A stretch of DNA of 64,000 bases from Callorhinus ursinus. Its lineage: Eukaryota; Chordata; Mammalia; Carnivora; Otariidae. Location: assembly GCF_003265705.1 (NCBI RefSeq), contig NW_020312967.1:781352-845351 (forward strand), read 5' to 3'. Below the pieces are notes generated by a model. It was not told the DNA's origin, searched no databases, and saw nothing but the letters and a program-made list of their open reading frames with translations. This document shows positions 25,342-36,484 of this stretch, in pieces (position 1 is the first letter of the stretch; each line of letters begins with the position of its first letter). Both the position numbers and the translations under genes were made by a program.

Positions 25342-25930
25342 CGTGTATGAGTATTTTTTTTTTTTTAATGTGCTGTTAAACTTGGTTTGCTAATATGTTG
25401 TTGGGAATTTTTGCATATATATGTGTCAGTGGTATCGGTCTATAGTTTTATTTTCTTGCATCTTTATCTGGCTTTGTGTCAGGGTAATTTTGTTCTTGTA
25501 AAATGAGTTTGGGAGTATTCCCTCCTATTCAGTTTTTTGGAAGAGTTTGAGAAGGATTAGAGTTAATTCTACTTTAAATGTTTGGTAGAATTCACCAATG
25601 AAATCATCTGGTCTTGGGTTTACTTTGTTGTGGGAGTGTTGATTACTGATTCAATCTCTTTTCTCATTATTAGTCTCTTTATGTTTTCTATTTATTCATG
25701 ATTTAGTTTTGGGGGTTGTATGTTTCCAGGAATATATCCGTGTCTACTAGGTTATTCAATTTGCTGGTGTATAATTGCTCATAGTAGTTTCTTAGAAACT
25801 TCTGTATTTCTCTGATATCAGTTGTAATGTTCCCTCTTTCACTTCTGGTTGTATTTGAGTCTTCTCTCTCCTTTTTTTCCCCCTCTCTCTCCTTTTTAAA
25901 GTTAATCTATGTAAAACTTTGTCAATTTTG

Positions 25931-26128
25931 GTTGTTTTATTTTTTAACATTTTATTTATTTATTTGACAGAGAGAGAGAGAGAGCATAAGCAGGCAGAGT
26001 GGCAGGCAGAGGGAGAAGCAGGATCCCCGCTAAGCAGGGAGCCCAACGCAGGACTCGATCCCAGGACCCTGGGATCACGACCTGAGCCGAAGGCAGATGC
26101 TTAACTGACTGAGCCACCCAGAAGCCCC
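25931..26128 (-). mobile_element. CAN-SINE inside old L1
   Basis: Reversed copy with TTTATTTATTTGACAGAGAG tail and polypurine block, ending CCACCCAGAAGCCCC. Target duplication TGTCAATTTTG at 25920-25930 and 26129-26139. The 61-codon forward ORF at 25919 is made of it. Confidence 0.93.
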
Positions 26129-26294
26129 TGTCAATTTTGTTTTTTACAAAAACATCTCTTTGTTGATTTCTTTCTGTTGTTTTTCTGGTCCCTACTTCGT
26201 TTATTTCTGCTATGATTTTTGTTATTTCTTTTCTCCTTTAACTTTGGGCTAGTTTGTTCTTTTTTTTTTTTAGTTCCTTGAGGTGTAATGTTAG

Positions 26295-27780
26295 GTTTTT
26301 ATTCTCAAGGTTTTTTGTTGTTGTTCCACTGTGTTACTGAAGTTTCTGATATGGAGTCCTGAGCTCTCCTAGAGCTGTTTTTATTCATGTGTGTCCTATA
26401 CCAGCGTCTTGATGATGTCACTCCTGATAATTAAGTCTTAATAGTGTTTGAAGTGGTATGAAATTTTGGGCTTGTGAGTGCTGCTGGAAACTGAAGTGCA
26501 AGGTGAAGTTCCTGGGAGAAGAGTGGCTGCACGTGGTGGTAAATTACATGGCATTCAAATGATTTTTTGGGAGAAAGATCTCTCAAAATTTCATGAAATT
26601 TATAACTATAGCTAATTACTTATATAAAACTATATAGGGGTGTGTGTGTGTTTCCGTGTATAAAATAAGAACCATGACATGCATGTGACATTTAGCTTAA
26701 ATGATATAATTAAATTAAAATGGATCTCTTAAATTTATGTAGCTTGATAACATTTTTAGACCTATAATATTTAAGGCTTCTAACTATCCTCATCTTATCA
26801 AATTCTCCTTGAATTAGTAAAAGTTGAATAAGTATATATCTCAGCTACTGTTGAAAACTTTCCATAAAATTCTTAAACATCTTATTCCCCCTTGTCTGAA
26901 AATATACTTAAAATTTGGAAAAGTTGCTATGGTTAAAGAGGCAGATTACAACACTCAAAAGTTGGCATGAAGTACAGATTTATTTTTCTAGTTGTAAAGA
27001 ATGCTTTTCCCCTTAATTCTTGGGTTTTCACTTTCTCACATCTATTTTAAGGAAAATTAGCATTGCTTCCTTTTTCACCTATAGAGCAGAACTTGCACTG
27101 CAGGCAGAAAAGACACCTAGAGAAAGCATGGCATATGAGCAACGTGTTCTCACATGATGAGAGATTCTCACAGGAAGGAAAATGGCTTGTTCATCCTAAA
27201 AAATTTCATCAAATTATAATGTAGTATGTGCACTAACTTAGGTAGTTACTCTAGTAATAGCTTTGCTATAATTTGTAAAAAATCAAATAACACTGTATTT
27301 AAGCAGGAGGATAAACATGCCAATAGGCATTCTTAAAATTTCTCAGAAATGCAGGAGTTTAATTTGACTTAACACAAGCCTATGCTACTATTTACCCCCC
27401 TCTGAGGACGGGAACATAATTGAAGCTATTTAAATTCATTTAAGTTGATTATGCTGATCTTTTAAGATATACATAAAAATAAACAACCAGTTCTGTATAT
27501 TATATCAAGGCCTGTAAAATTAGTTTAGAGAAATTTGTGTAAGTATGTGGAAACTGTTCCCTAACTCAAGAAACACACATTTTTAATGGATTATGTCTGT
27601 CATGTATTTTCCAGATATACAGAGGAGGTATTCTTTCATATCATAACATAGCCAGCAATTTAATTATGCGATGAGAATTGCAGCACCATTTCCTATTACC
27701 TTTTCTTATCTTCCATTATTTATTTTTTTCTTCTTTGTGTAAGTTTGCAGAGAAGTGAGCTTTAGTGACCATGTCCACAA
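26295..27780. other. Unique AT-rich non-coding DNA
   Basis: No repeat I can name after the L1 end. There are no ORFs of note. Confidence 0.5.
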
Positions 27781-27795
27781 GTGACCATCAGAGAA

Positions 27796-27811
27796 TATAT
27801 ATATATATATA
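27796..27811. repeat. (TA)n tract
   Basis: Eight TA units, just upstream of the tandem SINE pair. Confidence 0.85.
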
Positions 27812-27850
27812 ACTAGCAAAATAGAAGAGATAGCCTGAAGTACCTGTTTT

Positions 27851-28013
27851 TTGTTGTTGTTGTTGTTGTTGTTGTTTTGAGGAAGCACCACACCCAGTGT
27901 GGAACCCATTGTGGGGCTTGAACTCACGACCCTGAGAATAAGACCCTGAGATCAAGACCCAAGCTGAGATCAAGAGTCGGATGCCTAACTGAGTGAGCCA
28001 CCCAGGTGCTCCC
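27851..28013 (-). mobile_element. CAN-SINE (short type) with (CAA)n tail
   Basis: Its tail reads (TTG)n on the plus strand (27852-27877), followed by a short SINE body without polypyrimidine block, ending CCACCCAGGTGCTCCC. Target copies GAAGTACCTGTTTT (27837-27850) and GAGGTACCTATTTT (28014-28027) flank it. The minus-strand ORFs with runs of N or Q are the repeat read in frame. Confidence 0.93.
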
Positions 28014-28027
28014 GAGGTACCTATTTT

Positions 28028-28241
28028 TATTTTGTTTTATTTTATTTTATTTTTTAGAGAGAGAGCACATGTGAGCAGGGGTTAGGGAGGGGCAGAGGGA
28101 GAGGGAGAGAGAGAATCTCAAGCAGATTCCCCCCTGAGCAGGGAGCCTGATGTGGGGCTCAATCTCACGACCCTGAGATCATGACCTGAGCTGAAATCAA
28201 GAGTTGGTCTCTTAACTGACTGAGGCACCCAGGCCCCCCCT
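28028..28241 (-). mobile_element. CAN-SINE, second of a tandem pair
   Basis: A full-type copy with GA block, directly after the previous SINE. Its left flank is the same target sequence (28014-28027), and its right flank is CAGGTACCCATTTT (28242-28255). Three copies of one target therefore bracket two SINEs. Confidence 0.93.
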
Positions 28242-28254
28242 CAGGTACCCATTT

Positions 28255-29330
28255 TCAGTTCAGTGACTTTTAGTGAACATGCACTGAGCACACACCATGT
28301 GCTGAATGTGCACCTGGTCATACTGTGTTGAATGGGGAGACAACTTCCTACACTGCTGGAACTTATATTTCAGTGAGGATAAGAGATAAAAAATGTACCC
28401 AAGTAAAGAAATAGATACTCAAGTAGTGGTCATTGCTTTGGGATGATGATAGGAAGCAACTGGAAGACATGTGGAACTAGACACAAAAGGCGTTTCCAAA
28501 GATGTGTCATTTAAAATAAAACCTGAATGGTAAGAGGGCAGGCATGTGAAGAACAGAAGCACCAACATTCCAGGAAGATAACACATATCCTTAAGGAGGG
28601 AATGAGCTTGATATCGAAGAAAAGAGAGAAGTGTGGCATGAATGGAGAGATTGAAGAGGAGATTAGGAACACATAAGTTTGGTAGGGATGGATCATGTAG
28701 GAACCTCAGATGTGACTAAGGGGTTCAAATTGTAATCCAGTGCATTTGAAAACCATTGGAGAGCTTCCATAGATAGGTAAAGTGATTTTAGTTATGTTTT
28801 AAATATGATGTTTAGAAAATTGGATGGAGGAAGACAAGAATAGAAGAGAGAGAGATGAGTTTCAGGGTAAGCGATGGTGGCTGGTGACAAATGAGATGGA
28901 CAGACAGAAATTATGAGAGCCTTTGGCAGTAGAATCAAAAACCATTCAGGTTGATTGGCAATAGGGCATAAGAGAATGAGAGGAATCAATAGTTTCTGGT
29001 TTGAGCAACTTGGTGGATGGCAGTGGCCATTTATAATGACTGGGAGAAGAGTAGATTTGGGATCTGAGAATCAAGATATGGGTTTTTGAAACGTCTATTA
29101 GATATCCAGGTAGAAACAGTCAAATAGGTAATTGGATATATGAATCTGGAGTTCCGGGAAGAGAGCAGGTTGGAGAAACAAATTCGTGATGTAGCAGCAG
29201 ATGGGTGGCCTTTTACGCTATGAGACTGAATGAAATTTCTAGAGAGAGATTGTCCTAGGAGCAGAGAGAGTCATAGCCTGGGGCACAGTTAGATGTTAAG
29301 TAGAGAAAAACCCAAAGGAAGAGATTCATG
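28255..29330 (-). mobile_element. L2 LINE, long antisense copy
   Basis: Reversed L2 tail (GAACATGCACTGAGCACACA, GGAACTTATATTTCAGTGAG), then CATTCCAGGAAGATAACAC, GGATCATGTAGGAACCTC, AAAACCATTGGAGAGCTTCC and, further upstream in the element, TTTGAGCAACTTGGTGGATGG and TTGGATATATGAATCTGGAG. About 1.1 kb, strongly diverged, no reading frame left. Confidence 0.75.
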
Positions 29331-30320
29331 ACCCATGCCCAGTTTCTGGCATTACTCTCCCCTTTAGTTTTGTTGCTACAAGGTTATTAATCAGTTATTT
29401 TCTTTGGGAGAGAGCTATCAGTGTGCAATCATGATTGAAGTTAGTTATAATTTGTTTTTTCTTCCAAAAATGTAGAAGTAACTTCAGAGAAATGAATGAA
29501 TCATTAAGTAGTCATTGTCAGACACAAGAGATTAATCCTCTGACTCCACATGGCTCCATCATAGTAGAATCAAGAGAGATTTGCTTGCCTTTGCCCTTAG
29601 GTTTGTTTTCCCTGCCAAGGCTTTACTGCCAAACTGACAATGTTTTTATAATCCCTAATGTCCTAATTCAGTCTCCTATTCCTTACAGGATTATGGCCAA
29701 AGTATTTTATCTTTTAGTCACTGGTCTTGATATTCCAGACACGCCTGCAATACCTTGGGTTGAATTCACTTCCATAAGTTTCCTGACCCCAAATGTCCCT
29801 CACTTCTTTAAGCAGATCAGTTTCCTGTAGAGTTTAATAGCTCATACCAGTCTTCTCATTTCTTCTGAAAGGTTGCCCGGCATATCAACCTTGTTAAACT
29901 GCGGGCATCCGTGGTCTTGCACAATACCAAGTTGTTTCAGAGGGACTGCCCAAGGTCCTTTGGAGTTACATTAGACAACACAGATGGCAGGAGACGACAG
30001 AAGTCATCTCTCTTCTGTTGTCAAAGCCCCCACTGCTGAACAGCATACAGCACAAAGCTCAGGTTCCTCTTCCATCCTTGCTGGAAATTGTTGATTCATT
30101 CCCTCCGGGGGGAAGTCTGTAAGATTTGGGAAAACACAGTTAGCATAGAGACCAAAAGACGGTTGAGACCCTGCTCTGCAAGTTTGTTCTCCCCCGTAAG
30201 TGTTACATCAGTGAGGGTTCCTCTGTTCTCCAATATATGCTTTCCAGGATAGGGAAGGTGTCAGATGCAGTGTATAAGTTCAAGTTCTTGAATTTGGGGT
30301 TCATATAAAAGGGACTATGT
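29331..30320. other. Unique non-coding DNA
   Basis: The longest ORF, 131 codons at 29435-29830 plus strand, shows no domain or repeat signature; a chance frame is the best reading. Confidence 0.45.
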
Positions 30321-30321
30321 T

Positions 30322-30555
30322 AGAGGTTCCCAAACTTTCTGGATTCTGGACACCTTTGGTGTCGAAGCAATTTTTTCATGGCACTCCTAACCCATAAGAA
30401 GTACCTAACTATTCTGTGTTTTAACTAGCTTAGGTTCTCTACAGCTTGATGGTAGGGGTTTGTATCGTGTTAGACAGCTGGGTTTGCCGTGTAAAATTTA
30501 AAATGTTCTGCAGCACCAGTGTGAGTTTGGTGTCTTGGTGCTCAGTTGGGAACTA
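30322..30555 (+). mobile_element. hAT-like nonautonomous DNA transposon candidate
   Basis: Starts AGAGGTTCCCAAACTTTCTG and ends CTCAGTTGGGAACTATG, which are imperfect terminal inverted repeats. The interior has GTGTCGAAGCAATTTTTTCA and AGCACCAGTGTGAGTTTGG. The family name is not recalled. Confidence 0.6.
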
Positions 30556-30559
30556 TGCA

Positions 30560-32420
30560 GACATGTGACTAGCTAAGACAATGCCAAACCCAGCACACTC
30601 AAAGCATCCCTCATGGAAAAGCATGTCATAATGACAAGTCTCCTGCATTTCTTAATATGAATCTGGACTTCGAATATTTGGAAAATGTTTGAATATCTGG
30701 AAATTGTATATGATGACCTTAGGAATTCCCAATTTCCAGCAAAAATGAAACAAATGGCAGGAGTGGAGGAATTAGTCCAGCCATTCACTGGTCATTATTA
30801 GGAGCAGCAGTGTGCAAAATCAGGCAAGTTTGTGTGAATGTGTGAATGCTCTTCCAAGTCTGTGTCAATCTGGAAGTTTATAAGATGTAATAAAAAGCCA
30901 TTCCCTGGCTAGTGGTGGACAACACGTGTTGAGCATTTTTTGCCTTCCTCTTACCCATTCTAAATGTGAAAGTCTGCCTGCATTAGATCAGTTTCTCCTA
31001 TCATTAACAGCCTATAAAAATGCATAAGACGATAGAAAAAATATTTCTGCATATTTAAAGAAACAAAGTGATGAATGATGCATTTCCCCCAGAATCCAGG
31101 TGTCCTTGCTCCACAATTCGCCTGTGAACATTTTACTGCTGGGTTTAACAGCCAAGTTTCAGGAACAAAAGATGTCCCTTTGCTTCCTATCAGGGGATAT
31201 AGAATGTTTGCATTGCCTTGACTGCATTTAACCTTACTGCTAAGACTATAAACCGGATGTAGATATAAGGGTCGGGATCTGTGACAAAAGGCAAACTTAT
31301 GTTTCGTTGCTGGCTTATTGTTAATTTCTCTTTCGTTCCTGACATGTGGCCATTTTACACTCTTCCCGATCTGCGTGGAATATAATCTGTATGTGGTGAT
31401 GCCTAATTGTCCTGCCATGGAGATTAAAAGAATTTCTGGATATAATTAGTTAATTGGCTGCCTGGCACTTAGAAAAGCATGAGGTGGGTGTTTCCTACCC
31501 TGGAGTCTAACCTCATAATGACCACCCACAGTCTGGTCCACATAGGAGTTTGGGGAAAGACTCACTTATTTATTTGTTTAAAATGGGTTAAAATGTGCAT
31601 GCCAGATGATCTTCCTGCCAGAAAATACGTTTTAATTAGAAATAATGGGTCAAGCATTTGCTGAGGACAGAAGAAAGAGAGAAGGAAGCAGGGGACTGGC
31701 CGAGATTGCATGTTCCAACCCAACCTTGCACGAGACAGAGCGCATCCATGTATAACCTAGAGTTTGCCTTTCTCTGTTTCATTTTGACTTTGTACAAGAC
31801 TCCAGGGGAATGGAGCCAAATATATTATTTCTTTTATGTCTGGGACATAGGCGTGCCCACAAATTGCCTGAGGAACACCACTCAGCATGTGTTGGACATT
31901 CAGTAAAGTTTACTGACTCCAACCATGAAAACCTTTCCACTCACTTCCTCTCTGGAGCAGGTCTTGCCAGACAAGTCCAAGCGGCTAATGGTGGAGGCTG
32001 GACTCTGCTAGGGCTGGGAATTACGTCCAAGGAATTAGGGATACTGGAATCCAAAGATCAAAACCAAAGGACCGCGAGGGAAAAACCCAGGGTGAAAAGT
32101 GCATCTAAGAAGTGCAGAACCTGGATTCCATACTCCATTTGGCAACTTATCAAGGAAGCAACCCCGGAAAAAAACAGTGTGGAAGGAGATGGTCTTACGT
32201 AGTTTTTATGTATGGTTCCTTCTTTGTCTGGTTGTGAGGAAAGCAGTAGAAGAAATGTGACTTCTAGAATGACAACTACCATTTGCCTATCTTTTTCTAC
32301 TCTCATCACACTGTCTGTATGCTTTTTCTTATTTGCTTCAGTCAGAGACCTTTTTAAACTGACGTGATTTATTGAAATTTCAGAATTTAAAGTGTGGGAA
32401 TTACACATTGTTCTAAACAC
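30560..32420. other. Unique non-coding DNA
   Basis: Holds several ORFs of 130-154 codons overlapping on opposite strands (30960-31418, 31810-32202, 32058-32522). None shows a domain, and ORFs on both strands at once argue against coding. Confidence 0.5.
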
Positions 32421-32424
32421 AAAG

Positions 32425-32690
32425 GCATAATAATAACTATTATTTATCGAGTGAATACTATGTATGGAGCACTGGACAAATTTAATGTTCTGACAATTCA
32501 ACAAGACATTATTATTCAACATTTTGATAATGCAGCAAGGTGTTTCTATTACTATATTGTCTTTTCAGAAATGAGGAAACTGAGCCTTTATAGAGTTTTA
32601 GTACCTTGGACAAGAGTATAAAATTAGTAAGAGGCAGAAGCCAGAATTCTACCCTAGGCCATCAGCCATCAGACCAACACTCATACAACC
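32425..32690 (-). mobile_element. MIR
   Basis: Reversed MIR order: TATTATTTATCGAGTGAATAC, then AGAAATGAGGAAACTGAGCC, ACAAGAGTATAAAATTAGTAAG, then GAGGCAGAAGCCAGAATTC. Confidence 0.78.
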
Positions 32691-32694
32691 CTCC

Positions 32695-33715
32695 TTGGCG
32701 GTCCCGCTGGGAGACCCATAATCCAGAATCAGACACACAGCATAATCATGTGAAAAGTGCTGAAGAACATTCCAGTGCAGCATGCGAGAGAGTGGAAAGG
32801 GACATGGTGCAGAGATAAGAAAAGAGTGAAGAGACCCCCTGAAGATTTTGAGGGTCCTAGCAAATACATGAGGAGAACAAATGTAAGACAAATGGCTTCC
32901 TCTTCAAAGGGGTAGTAAATAAAACCAGTGACGCCGAATATTAAGTTTAACATTTCATTTTGATTAACTTGAAGAAACAAAGCCCTTGACTCAAAGTCCA
33001 ACAGACACAAAGTGTGTTAAGCAAAGCCTCTCCGGTCCTGTTTGTCTCCTCTGTTTCCACACACAGAGATAACTGCTGGCACCATTTTCATTTTCATGGG
33101 TATCCTGGCATTAGCTCCTCGAAATTCCTTTTCTCTAGCTTGAGGTAATCAGAGAGCCCTTTAAGATGCAGATTTTGGAATGGAGAAATAGCGGCTGTTG
33201 ATAAACGCTTTTCGGTTATGCCTCAGTTTTTATCATATCCGACTAATCAGGTCTCACACGTTTGACATCTGTGATGAACCGCTGTAGATCAACTGCCTTT
33301 TCTACATTCTATTTAAAATTTTCTAAAGAGAACCCGAGTGTAAACAAGATGGTGTGTGTGTATGTGTTGGGGGGTGGGGGGGGCGGAGTTCTCACCCACC
33401 ATTGAAAAGAAATTGCTTTCAACTCAAGCACTTTAGAAGAACTAAATTATGTCAGTCATTCTCAGTTTATCATCAAAATAGCCTCCCAAAGGATCTCAAA
33501 TTCTCAACTGCCTAATTCCCACCATTTTCTTTGCCTGCATGTATACACATATCCATATGTGTGTGCGTGCGTCACCTTCTTTGAAATAATGATTCTTTGA
33601 AGACTGCAGAATTTGCACTTTTCACTCTCAGATTCTCCTCCTTGCCTCCCATGTGTCTGCTTTGCTGAGGTTTGTGACAGCTTCGGCATGATCTCTGTGT
33701 TACGATAGAGGCGGG
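32695..33715. other. Unique non-coding DNA
   Basis: Contains a TG/G-rich simple stretch at 33343-33386. No repeat family or gene recognised. Confidence 0.45.
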
Positions 33716-33717
33716 AG

Positions 33718-34140
33718 AGCCAGCTCTGTCCCCGAGAGCTATGACGTGTTAGCACTGCCTTGTGGGCGACCCCCTTTTATTCTTTCGGGTGGCCAGGGTG
33801 GCGCACTGGCCAGAGCTACACCCCCACAGGGCTGTCACATGTGTCTCAGCCCCACAGACCCGTCTGCCGAGCCACCAGCAAGCGTACGTGGTTCCAGGCG
33901 TGGCTAGCGAGGATACAGCAGTTTCTAAGAGCCTGGGGGTTTTGAGGCAAGGGCCTACGATACTTCTGGAAAGAACACCAGGCCCTGTCCACTCCACATC
34001 AGAGTGTTTTCTCAAGCTCCATGAAAGCCGAGAAAAGGAAGGGTCTTCTCTTGACAGCCCGGCCCGGAAGGAAGAGGTCTTCTCTCCGAAGAGGAGTGTA
34101 GCAGGACCAGCAAGTCTTGGAGCCAAGTGGAATTAAGTCC
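33718..34140. other. Locally GC- and CpG-richer segment
   Basis: Compared with its AT-rich surroundings this 0.4 kb is GC-rich with numerous CpG dinucleotides. ORFs of about 125 codons run on both strands (33749-34126 minus, 33762-34136 plus) as expected from stop-poor GC-rich DNA. A short stretch near 33885-33945 distantly resembles a reversed L2 tail. Too short to call a CpG-island promoter. Confidence 0.4.
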
Positions 34141-34660
34141 AAATCTTTTTCTTGCTACTAGTACAGCTATTGCTTTAGAAGGTTTCCCTGGTTTGAATCT
34201 AAATCCCCTCACCCGTGAAACAGGGATAATCATCATGTAGAAATACCAACTTTGCAGCATTATAACAATTACGTGAACTAATATCCAGTGTTGAGAGTAT
34301 TCAGAGGACTTGGCATCGCTGGCACTCCATGCATGTCAGTTTCCAAGTACCTGCATTGGAGGTGGGGCGCAGACGCTTGCAGAAAATCTGAGCCCCCCAC
34401 CCCCACCCCCGCCCCGCTCCCCTGCACGAGGACAGCTTCAGAGTCTGGTGAAGTTGCTGGGGGAAGCAGAGTTTGGGACCTGTTTTCTTGAACTCCCCCC
34501 TCACATTGCTTCTCTCCTTTTCCTTGTAGGAAGCAGAATTGTAGGGACTGGCTCCCTGGGCACAGATGTACAAAATGCTCAGTTTTGGGGGGTGAGAAGC
34601 ATGGTCTGACCAGCTAAATTGTCCAAAACTTCCAAAGTATGTTGCTATAAAAATTCTTAT
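34141..34660. other. Unique non-coding DNA
   Basis: C-rich stretch near 34393-34420; ORFs on both strands, none with a domain. Confidence 0.45.
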
Positions 34661-34665
34661 TTTTC

Positions 34666-34863
34666 GGGGTGCCTGGGTGGCTCAGTCGGTTAAGTGGCTG
34701 CCTTGGCTCAGGTCGTGATCCCGGGGTCCTGGGATCGAGCCCCACGTCCGTCTCCCTGCTCGGAGGAGAGCCTGCTTCTCCCTCTCCTCTGCCTGCCACT
34801 CTGCCTACCTGTGCTCTCTCTCTAGCTCTCTGCCAAATAAATAAATAAAATCTTTTAAAAAAA
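34666..34863 (+). mobile_element. CAN-SINE with intact-looking Pol III boxes
   Basis: Plus-strand copy: GGGGTGCCTGGGTGGCTCAG head, CT-rich block, (AAATA)n and poly(A) tail. The A box TGGCTCAGTCGG (34678-34689) matches the tRNA consensus well, and a degenerate B box GGATCGAGCCC is at 34732-34742. The 88-codon reverse ORF is its antisense. Flanks AAAATTCTTATTTTT and AAAATGCCTATTTTT are a possible imperfect target duplication. Confidence 0.95.
34678..34742 (+). promoter_or_regulatory. SINE internal Pol III promoter (A and B boxes)
   Basis: The A box matches the tRNA-type consensus TRGCNNAGYNGG. The B box is imperfect relative to GGTTCGANNCC. Whether it is transcribed is unknown. Confidence 0.5.
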
Positions 34864-34864
34864 A

Positions 34865-36138
34865 TGCCTATTTTTCTCACAAGATTCTTATCCCAGCATA
34901 GAAAATGGGTAGGAATGTGGTATACATGTGAAGAAATTGCCCTACTTCAATCCCTGCGAGGGGCTGTTGCTGTGTCCTGTGTCCTCTATGAACCAAGAGA
35001 ATGAATGGGGGCAGCTTTGGGTCACGAAGAACTCATCAACATCTCTCAGCATCTATCAGAAACATATTTCTATTAAACTGCTATGAAATTCCAGTATAAT
35101 TGACTTTTCTTGCCTGTTATTATTCTTTTTTCATTTTAAGTGCAATCATTAATTAGTCAAAATTGGTACTTTGGCAACATTGGTATTTTATTTAACAGAA
35201 CATACACACCTTTCTCTCAAACTCATGTACACGATGGGAAAAGGTTCTCTTACGAAATTTATAGAATCTCTCTTTGACTCTGAGGTTCAGTGTCTAATCA
35301 TTTGGTGATTGAGTTTTTATGTTTTTGACATTCTTCTAAATGAATTCTTCTCTGATGTCAAACCTGGAAGAGTAGCTTGTCTTTCAGTGTATTGAGTTCA
35401 ATGTTAAGGGGAGAACATCCTCTGGGAAAATCCCCTTGGTGTTGTAGCAAATCCCAGGCAATAGTAGGTAGGTAATTGTGAATGGGCTGCCAGAGACAAC
35501 CAGGACCCTGTGGATAATCTGATCACTGTAAACTGTTCAAAGCGCCCCATATATGAAATTCAGGCCGATTCAACCATTCTCCATGGCCACCCAGGTAGCT
35601 TCCTAGGGTATATTTATAAAAAAAAGAAAAAGAAAAAAAAAAAAAGATCCAGACAGCAGCTGCAGAAAATTTGGGGACCCTTTTCCCTTTGAGTGAGTGT
35701 TTCCAGAAAGCAAAATAAATAAAATGTCAGAGTTTGTTCATCTGGTTGGCAAGGCAAGCTCTCCCTCTTCTGTGGAGGAGGCTGAGTTGAGGAATGTTGT
35801 GGTTTCTGGGATTCAAAGCTGGAGACACAGCACAACACACACCTTATTTGAGAGCGATTCACATCATACATTTTCATAAGGCATGGACCAGAAAGCAAGC
35901 TTTGTTTTCAAAATGTGTTTCCTTGGCACTGGTTACAGCAATTTGGTGTGTGGTTCATTGTCAAAATGCTGTGGGTGGCACAAGCAATCGACTGAAGGTG
36001 CATGAAATATTTAAATTGGGGTGGCTTTTGCTCAGGCCATTTACTCTCCTCCTAACACCTGTATTCCAGTGACAACAATTAAGCCTCTTGTAGGGTAATA
36101 ATCTGTACCACAGGATGTTGGAGCTGGCAGAAACTTAC
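34865..36138. other. Unique non-coding DNA
   Basis: Contains an A/AAAAG-rich tract at 35619-35645 that generates lysine-rich and phenylalanine-rich spurious ORFs. Confidence 0.5.
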
Positions 36139-36359
36139 TGAGCAAACTTTTTCTGTATTGCAGGGCCAGAGAGGAAATATTTTAGGCTTTGCAGACCATA
36201 CAGGCTCTGTCACAGCTACTCAGATCTAGTCAATTCTGTCATTGTCTAAACCAGCCATAGGCCGGGCGTAGTAAACTAGTGGGTGTGGCTGTGTTCCAGT
36301 AAAATATTATTTATAAAAACAGGCGGTGCCCGGATTGGGCATATTTGCTGACCCCTGGT
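36139..36359 (+). mobile_element. hAT-type nonautonomous DNA transposon
   Basis: GAGCAAACTTTTTCTGTATT at left and TTTGCTGACCCCTGG at right form the inverted ends. Inside are TTTTAGGCTTTGCAGACCAT, GTGTGGCTGTGTTCCAGTAA and TATTTATAAAAACAGGCGG. This is a well-known mammalian MITE; the exact family name is not certain. Confidence 0.75.
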
Positions 36360-36376
36360 TTAGAGTACTGCTTCCT

Positions 36377-36480
36377 GTTCACAGAAGAGGAAACCAAAAC
36401 CCCAGAGGTTAAAAGAATTTGTCACTATCACAGGCCGGGTCGTGGCAGGACACAAGATATCCAAAGCCCGTGTTCAATTC
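36377..36480 (-). mobile_element. MIR core fragment
   Basis: CAGAAGAGGAAACCAAAACC followed by AGAGGTTAAAAGAATTTGTC is the reversed MIR core. Confidence 0.6.
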
Positions 36481-36484
36481 TTTT

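Larger units (their letters stand above)
22738..26290 (-). mobile_element. Old L1 (L1M-type), 3' two thirds, with three SINE insertions
   Basis: The reversed A tail and 3'UTR start at about 22738. Reversed ORF2 follows, with ATCTTCTTTATCCATTCATC (3' end), RT domain pieces and the TCTATTGAGATGATTATATG segment. CAN-SINEs interrupt it at 23578, 25141 and 25931. At about 24165 sequence jumps from TCATATCCTCCCCCC to TATGCCAATACCACAG, where related elements have an intervening block, so an internal deletion of a few hundred bases is likely. The 5' end is lost beyond about 26290. Confidence 0.88.

Noticed and set aside
27852..27877. (TTG)n as a glutamine-coding repeat, from the QQQQ/NNNN ORFs
   Set aside because: It is the reversed (CAA)n tail of a SINE, and the surrounding frame is SINE sequence.
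31810..32522. ORFs of 130 and 154 codons on opposite strands as possible genes
   Set aside because: They overlap on both strands, start in no recognisable context, and have no domain, signal or repeat signature. Chance frames are expected in 64 kb.
33749..34136. 125-codon ORFs on both strands as an exon or retrogene
   Set aside because: Both strands are open because the DNA is GC-rich and stop-poor. Neither translation shows a recognisable protein.
34666..34742. A tRNA gene, from the A and B box match
   Set aside because: The sequence continues into a CAN-SINE body and A tail and does not fold as an obvious cloverleaf. It is the tRNA-derived SINE head.
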